A stretch of 64,000 nucleotides of DNA, from assembly GCA_036267975.1 (NCBI GenBank), contig DATAVA010000029.1, positions 1-64,000 on the forward strand, given 5' to 3'. This stretch comes from DAIDKA01 sp036267975 (lineage in GTDB: Bacteria; Pseudomonadota; Gammaproteobacteria; Steroidobacterales; Steroidobacteraceae). Position numbers and translations under genes: made by a program. A model generated the notes under the pieces. The model saw only the letters and a list, made by a program, of their open reading frames with translations, was not told the origin of the DNA and made no database searches. Each line of letters starts with the position of its first letter. Position 1 is the first letter of the stretch. Below are positions 60,568 through 64,000 of the stretch, one piece after another.

Positions 60568-61200
60568 ATGCGTATTCGATCCATTGTGCTGCTGACTGCA
60601 ACGCTGCTGGTTGCGCCGCTGGCCTGGTCCATCCCCAGCGCATCGCTCGATGAGGCGGGCTCGGGACCGCAGGCGGCGCCCTCGGCCCAGGACGCCGGCA
60701 CCTACGCCGCGGCCCTCGCATTGATGAAGCAAGGCGATGCCGCGACGGATCAGGCCAGCGCCCACGAAGCGTACGCCAGCGCGCGCACCAAGCTGCAATC
60801 GCTGGTCGGGCGCTCACCGCAGTTCGCGGAGGCGTGGAATGCGTTGGGCTATACCCAGCGCAAACTCGGCTCACTCGATGATTCCCTGGCCTCGTACGCG
60901 AAGGCGCTGGAACTGAAACCCGGCTACCCGGAGGCATTGGAGTACCGCGGGGAAGCGTATCTGCGTTTGAATCGCATCCATGATGCGAAGCAGACCTACC
61001 TCGACCTCTTTGCCAGCAATCGCAAGATCGCGGCGACCCTGCTCGAATCGATGAAGGTATGGCTCAAGACCCAGCAGGGCAGCCACGTGGTCGATGCCAG
61101 TGAGCTGACCGATCTGCAGCAGTGGGTGCAGGAACGCAGCCAGATCGCGACCCAGACCGCGGCGCTGACGCGCGCGGGGCAGGCCGCCAGCTGGCGTTAG
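60568..61200 (+). CDS. Secreted TPR-repeat protein
   Basis: 210 residues from the ATG at 60568, with CGGAG 8 nt upstream; seven more codons are open before it. A signal peptide (about 1-21) is followed by a low-complexity stretch and a helical region. At least two tetratricopeptide repeats are seen (AEAWNALGYTQRKLGSLDD and the next PEALEYRGEAYLRLNRIHD), about 85-145. There is no enzyme domain. It is probably a periplasmic scaffold. It ends 5 bp before the cytochrome peroxidase start, so the two may act together. Confidence 0.8.
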   Translation: MRIRSIVLLTATLLVAPLAWSIPSASLDEAGSGPQAAPSAQDAGTYAAALALMKQGDAATDQASAHEAYASARTKLQSLVGRSPQFAEAWNALGYTQRKLGSLDDSLASYAKALELKPGYPEALEYRGEAYLRLNRIHDAKQTYLDLFASNRKIAATLLESMKVWLKTQQGSHVVDASELTDLQQWVQERSQIATQTAALTRAGQAASWR

Positions 61201-61205
61201 CGCAC

Positions 61206-62216
61206 GTGGCGCGGTGGGCGTCGACGCTGCTGCTGGCCGCGCTGCCGGCGCTGGGCGGCGCGCACACCACGGCCGCGCCCTTTGAATGGCATCTGCCGCG
61301 CGGCTTTCCGACGCCGTTCGTGCCGGCCGACAATCCGATGTCGGTGGCGAAGGTCGCGCTGGGACGGCGGCTATTCTTTGAAACGAAGCTGTCCGTGACC
61401 GGTCGCTACAGCTGCGCAAGCTGCCACGATCCGGCGCGCAGCTACACCGATGGGCGCGCCCGCGCAGTGGGTGCGACCGGGGCCGAGGTGCCGCATAGCG
61501 CGATGACGCTGATCAATGTCGCCTACAACCTCTCCTACGGTTGGCAGCATCCGGAAATTTCGTCCCTGGAAGCGCAGATGCGCCAGCCGCTGTTCAATCG
61601 TCATCCTGTTGAAATCGGTCTGAGCGGTCGTGAAGGCGAAGTTTGCGCCGCCTTGGCCGCGGATGCCGGCTACGCGCAGCAGTTCGCGGCCGTATTCGGC
61701 GGTGCGATCACCACGGCGCGCATCATCGAGGCCATCGCCGCGTTCGAGCGCACCCTCATCGTGGGTCGCTCCGACTTTGATGCCTACGTGTTTGACGGCC
61801 AGCATGCGGCGCTGTCGCCGATCGCAAAGCGCGGGATGGCGCTGTTCTTCTCGCGGCGCATCGGTTGCGCGGGTTGTCACTCCGGTTTCAATTTTTCGGG
61901 CAACTGGCGCGATCGTGACGGACCCACGGGCAAGGCCGGCTTCGCCGATGACGGACTGGGGGTCGGGCGGGTGCGCATCCCCACGCTGCGCAATATCGCG
62001 CTGACCGCACCGTATATGCACGACGGACGTTTCGCGACACTCGATGCGGTGCTCGACCACTATCAGCGGGTCGGAAAACTTCCCTCCAGCGCGCACGGCG
62101 GACGGCGTGATCCGCGCCTGAAAACCTTTACCCTCAAGCCCGGGGAACGTACCGCGCTCAAGGCGTTCCTGGCCACTCTCACCGAACGCGTGAACGCGCC
62201 ACAGGCCGGACACTGA
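61206..62216 (+). CDS. Di-heme cytochrome c peroxidase, MauG/CcpA family
   Basis: 336 residues from the GTG at 61206, which gives a proper signal peptide (about 1-24). The frame is open upstream in the TPR gene. Two heme-binding motifs are CASCH (70-74) and CAGCH (221-225), with ALGRRLFFE (about 51) and GVGRVRIPTLRNIALTAPYMHDG (about 254-276) as the family signature; the Met in APYMHDG is a usual distal ligand area. It reduces peroxide or oxidises a protein substrate in the periplasm. It follows the TPR gene and is followed by a TonB receptor. Confidence 0.92.
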   Translation: MARWASTLLLAALPALGGAHTTAAPFEWHLPRGFPTPFVPADNPMSVAKVALGRRLFFETKLSVTGRYSCASCHDPARSYTDGRARAVGATGAEVPHSAMTLINVAYNLSYGWQHPEISSLEAQMRQPLFNRHPVEIGLSGREGEVCAALAADAGYAQQFAAVFGGAITTARIIEAIAAFERTLIVGRSDFDAYVFDGQHAALSPIAKRGMALFFSRRIGCAGCHSGFNFSGNWRDRDGPTGKAGFADDGLGVGRVRIPTLRNIALTAPYMHDGRFATLDAVLDHYQRVGKLPSSAHGGRRDPRLKTFTLKPGERTALKAFLATLTERVNAPQAGH

Positions 62217-62225
62217 GGGCCATTT

Positions 62226-62243
62226 TGTCAGCGCTTTCTGACA
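62226..62243. promoter_or_regulatory. Perfect inverted repeat after the peroxidase gene
   Basis: TGTCAG (62226-62231), CGCTTT, CTGACA (62238-62243), a perfect 6+6 repeat in the 97-bp gap between the peroxidase and the TonB receptor genes. There is no U-tract after it. It could be an operator for the receptor gene or a weak RNA hairpin. Confidence 0.35.
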
Positions 62244-62313
62244 GCGCGGCGGCAATCGAGCTGTTACCGTTACGCTGTAGCCCGTCATCCAATCAAGAAG
62301 AAGCGCGCGGTCC

Positions 62314-64000
62314 TTGAAAATTCTCGTTACCGCACCGGTGATTGCGGCGGGCGTGCTGGCCGCGCTGTGTGGCGTCGCCGCGCACGCCGAAACCGACGGC
62401 GACCTGACGGCAATGTCCCTGGCTGACCTCGCCAAGGTGGAAGTCACCTCGGTTTCAAAGACGAATGAAGCCCTGCAGCGCGCGCCGGCGGCGATTTATG
62501 TCATCTCCCACGATGACATCGTCAGATCCGGGGTGACCAGCATCCCCGAGGCGCTGCGGCTGGCGCCGAACCTGCTGGTGACGCAGACCTCCTCCAGTGC
62601 CTACGTGATTGCGGCGCGCGGCCTAGGCGGTAATCCGACGGCGCAGAACTTCTCGAACAAGTTGCTGATCCTCATCGACGGGCGCTCCGTGTACACGCCG
62701 CTGTATTCGGGAATTTATGCGGACACCCTGGATGTCATGCTGGAGGATGTGGAGCGTATTGAAGTCATCAGCGGGGTCGGCGCGACCCTGTGGGGTGCGA
62801 ATGCCATGAACGGCGTCATCAACATCATCACGCGCTCGGCGTACCTGACGAAGGGGACTTACATCGACGGTGGTGCGGGCAATCAGCAGCAGTTTGGCGA
62901 TGCGCGCTACGGCGCCAGCGCCGGCGCGGACGCTGCCTTCCGCGTCTACGGCCTGGGTTTTCATCGCGACGCGATGCAGCTGGCCGGTGGCACTGGCGCC
63001 GGCGACGGCTGGTCGAAGGGCCAGGGCGGGTTTCGCAGCGATTGGGGGCTCGACGAGGACACGCTGACCGTCCAGGGCGATTATTACCGGGCAACGGAAA
63101 GCACGCTGAACGGCCTGGACGGGACCGTGCTCGGCGGCAATCTGGTGGGCCGCTACGAGCACCACGGTGCGCAGTCGGATCTGCAGGTGCAGGCATACAT
63201 CGACCAAAGCGAGCAGATCGGACCCGGCGGCACCGGCGGTTTCATCGTTCACACCTACGACATCACTGTGCAGGATACGATCACCCTCGGCGCGCGCAAT
63301 CGCATCGTCTGGGGTGCGGGCGAGCGGCTCTACACCTATGGCATCACCAACGAAACCGAACTGTTGTTTGAACCGACCCGTCATGCTTTGACGCTCGGCA
63401 ATGTATTCGTACAGGACACGGTGTCGCTCACCAGCGCCGTGAACGTTACGCTGGGCCTGAAGGCCGAAGATGACCCGTTCTCCGGCTGGACACCGTTGCC
63501 GGACCTGCGCCTGTCGTGGGCAATCAATGATCACGTCGCGACCTGGGCCGCGGCGTCACGCGCGATCCGCTCGCCGACTCCCTTCGATACGGACGTGGTC
63601 GAAAAGCTCGGACCGACCGTGTTCCTGCAGGCCAACTCGGGCTTTCGCCCCGAAGAGGTACATGCCTACGAGCTCGGCACGCGCGCTCAATCTTCCGAGT
63701 CCGTCTCCCTGAGCGTCGCGGCGTTCTATAACGTCTACGATGACCTGCGCACCATCGAGCCGAATGCCACGACCGGCTTTCTGCCGCTGTACTGGGGCAA
63801 CATGATGCGCGGAGACACCTTTGGCATCGACGCCTGGGCCAATTGGCAGCTCACCGACTGGTGGCGCCTGTCGCCGGGGGCAACCTGGGTGCGCGAACGC
63901 CTGGGGTTCGCGCCCGGCGCCAGTGGCTTGCTCGGAGTCGGTCAGGCCGGGGATGACCCCAGTTCACACGCCGCGCTGGTATCCTCCATGAATCTGCCGC
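62314..64000 (+). CDS. TonB-dependent outer-membrane receptor, N-terminal part (3' end outside window)
   Basis: 562 residues are visible from a TTG at 62314, without a stop before the window ends. The signal peptide runs to about AHAE (28-31). A DLTAMSLADLAKVEVTSVSK linker precedes the plug, which has APAAIYVISHDDIVRSGVTS, NKLLILIDGRSVYTPLYSGI and VERIEVISGVGATLWGANAM. These match the TonB-receptor group with LAD(L)xxVxVxSVSK starts, often called vitamin B12/colicin-like receptors. The barrel then follows. The start codon is the only one placing a signal peptide in frame. The ligand is unknown. Confidence 0.88.
   Translation, partial: MKILVTAPVIAAGVLAALCGVAAHAETDGDLTAMSLADLAKVEVTSVSKTNEALQRAPAAIYVISHDDIVRSGVTSIPEALRLAPNLLVTQTSSSAYVIAARGLGGNPTAQNFSNKLLILIDGRSVYTPLYSGIYADTLDVMLEDVERIEVISGVGATLWGANAMNGVINIITRSAYLTKGTYIDGGAGNQQQFGDARYGASAGADAAFRVYGLGFHRDAMQLAGGTGAGDGWSKGQGGFRSDWGLDEDTLTVQGDYYRATESTLNGLDGTVLGGNLVGRYEHHGAQSDLQVQAYIDQSEQIGPGGTGGFIVHTYDITVQDTITLGARNRIVWGAGERLYTYGITNETELLFEPTRHALTLGNVFVQDTVSLTSAVNVTLGLKAEDDPFSGWTPLPDLRLSWAINDHVATWAAASRAIRSPTPFDTDVVEKLGPTVFLQANSGFRPEEVHAYELGTRAQSSESVSLSVAAFYNVYDDLRTIEPNATTGFLPLYWGNMMRGDTFGIDAWANWQLTDWWRLSPGATWVRERLGFAPGASGLLGVGQAGDDPSSHAALVSSMNLP

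Noticed and set aside
1..64000. CRISPR arrays, tRNA or rRNA genes, insertion sequences, prophage genes
   Set aside because: Intergenic gaps are short and none shows repeat-spacer arrays, cloverleaf-like sequences, transposase motifs or terminal inverted repeats.

Overview
The window is GC-rich, densely coded chromosomal DNA of a gammaproteobacterium. Three things suggest the order Xanthomonadales/Nevskiales/Steroidobacterales: the order gmk-rpoZ-spoT-ridA-recG-ubiA, a bioBFCD operon, and a coxBA-ctaG-coxC-SURF1-ctaAB locus with a DUF2909 gene. TonB receptors, a tryptophan-halogenase-like protein and sugar enzymes fit the same groups. The taxon is inferred from gene content only. I saw no tRNA, rRNA, insertion sequence, prophage or CRISPR array.

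Region 1 (1-2517) holds the end of a flavin-dependent tryptophan halogenase-like gene and a secreted six-hairpin (debranching-enzyme-like) glycosidase. Region 2 (2456-16111) is an export module on the minus strand: an HlyD-type adaptor, one MacB-type ATPase and four tandem paralogous FtsX/MacB permeases of about 800 residues. A response regulator and a histidine kinase diverge from it. Region 3 (16095-23591) is a sugar-oxidation locus. On the minus strand it has a VOC protein, an SMP-30 lactonase, a cupin and DoxX; on the plus strand an SDR (glucose-dehydrogenase-like), a GMC flavoprotein and a GH15 glucosidase. The two arms diverge from a promoter region with a perfect inverted repeat.

Region 4 (23603-36483) is the most unusual part. 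Eight tightly coupled minus-strand genes encode an amidohydrolase, a SAM methyltransferase, a nucleotidyltransferase-fold protein, two cobalamin-binding-type radical SAM enzymes, an HPr-kinase-like protein, an acyltransferase-3 membrane protein and a 703-residue fusion of a Gfo/Idh/MocA oxidoreductase with a D-2-hydroxyacid dehydrogenase. A convergent GT-B-like glycosyltransferase and another methyltransferase lie at the far end. The set looks like a biosynthetic cluster for a modified glycan or small molecule. I could not match it to a described system.

Region 5 (36556-39302) has a NAD(P)-binding oxidoreductase and a TonB-dependent receptor. Region 6 (39399-45999) is housekeeping: gmk, rpoZ, spoT, ridA, recG, ubiA. 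Region 7 (46000-51519) has a Tat-exported carotenoid oxygenase divergent from bioB-bioF-bioC-bioD. Region 8 (51567-59728) is the aa3-type cytochrome c oxidase locus with its copper and heme a assembly factors, including a 44-residue membrane protein between coxA and ctaG. Region 9 (59755-64000) has glyoxalase II, a TPR protein, a di-heme MauG-type peroxidase and the start of a second TonB-dependent receptor that runs off the window.
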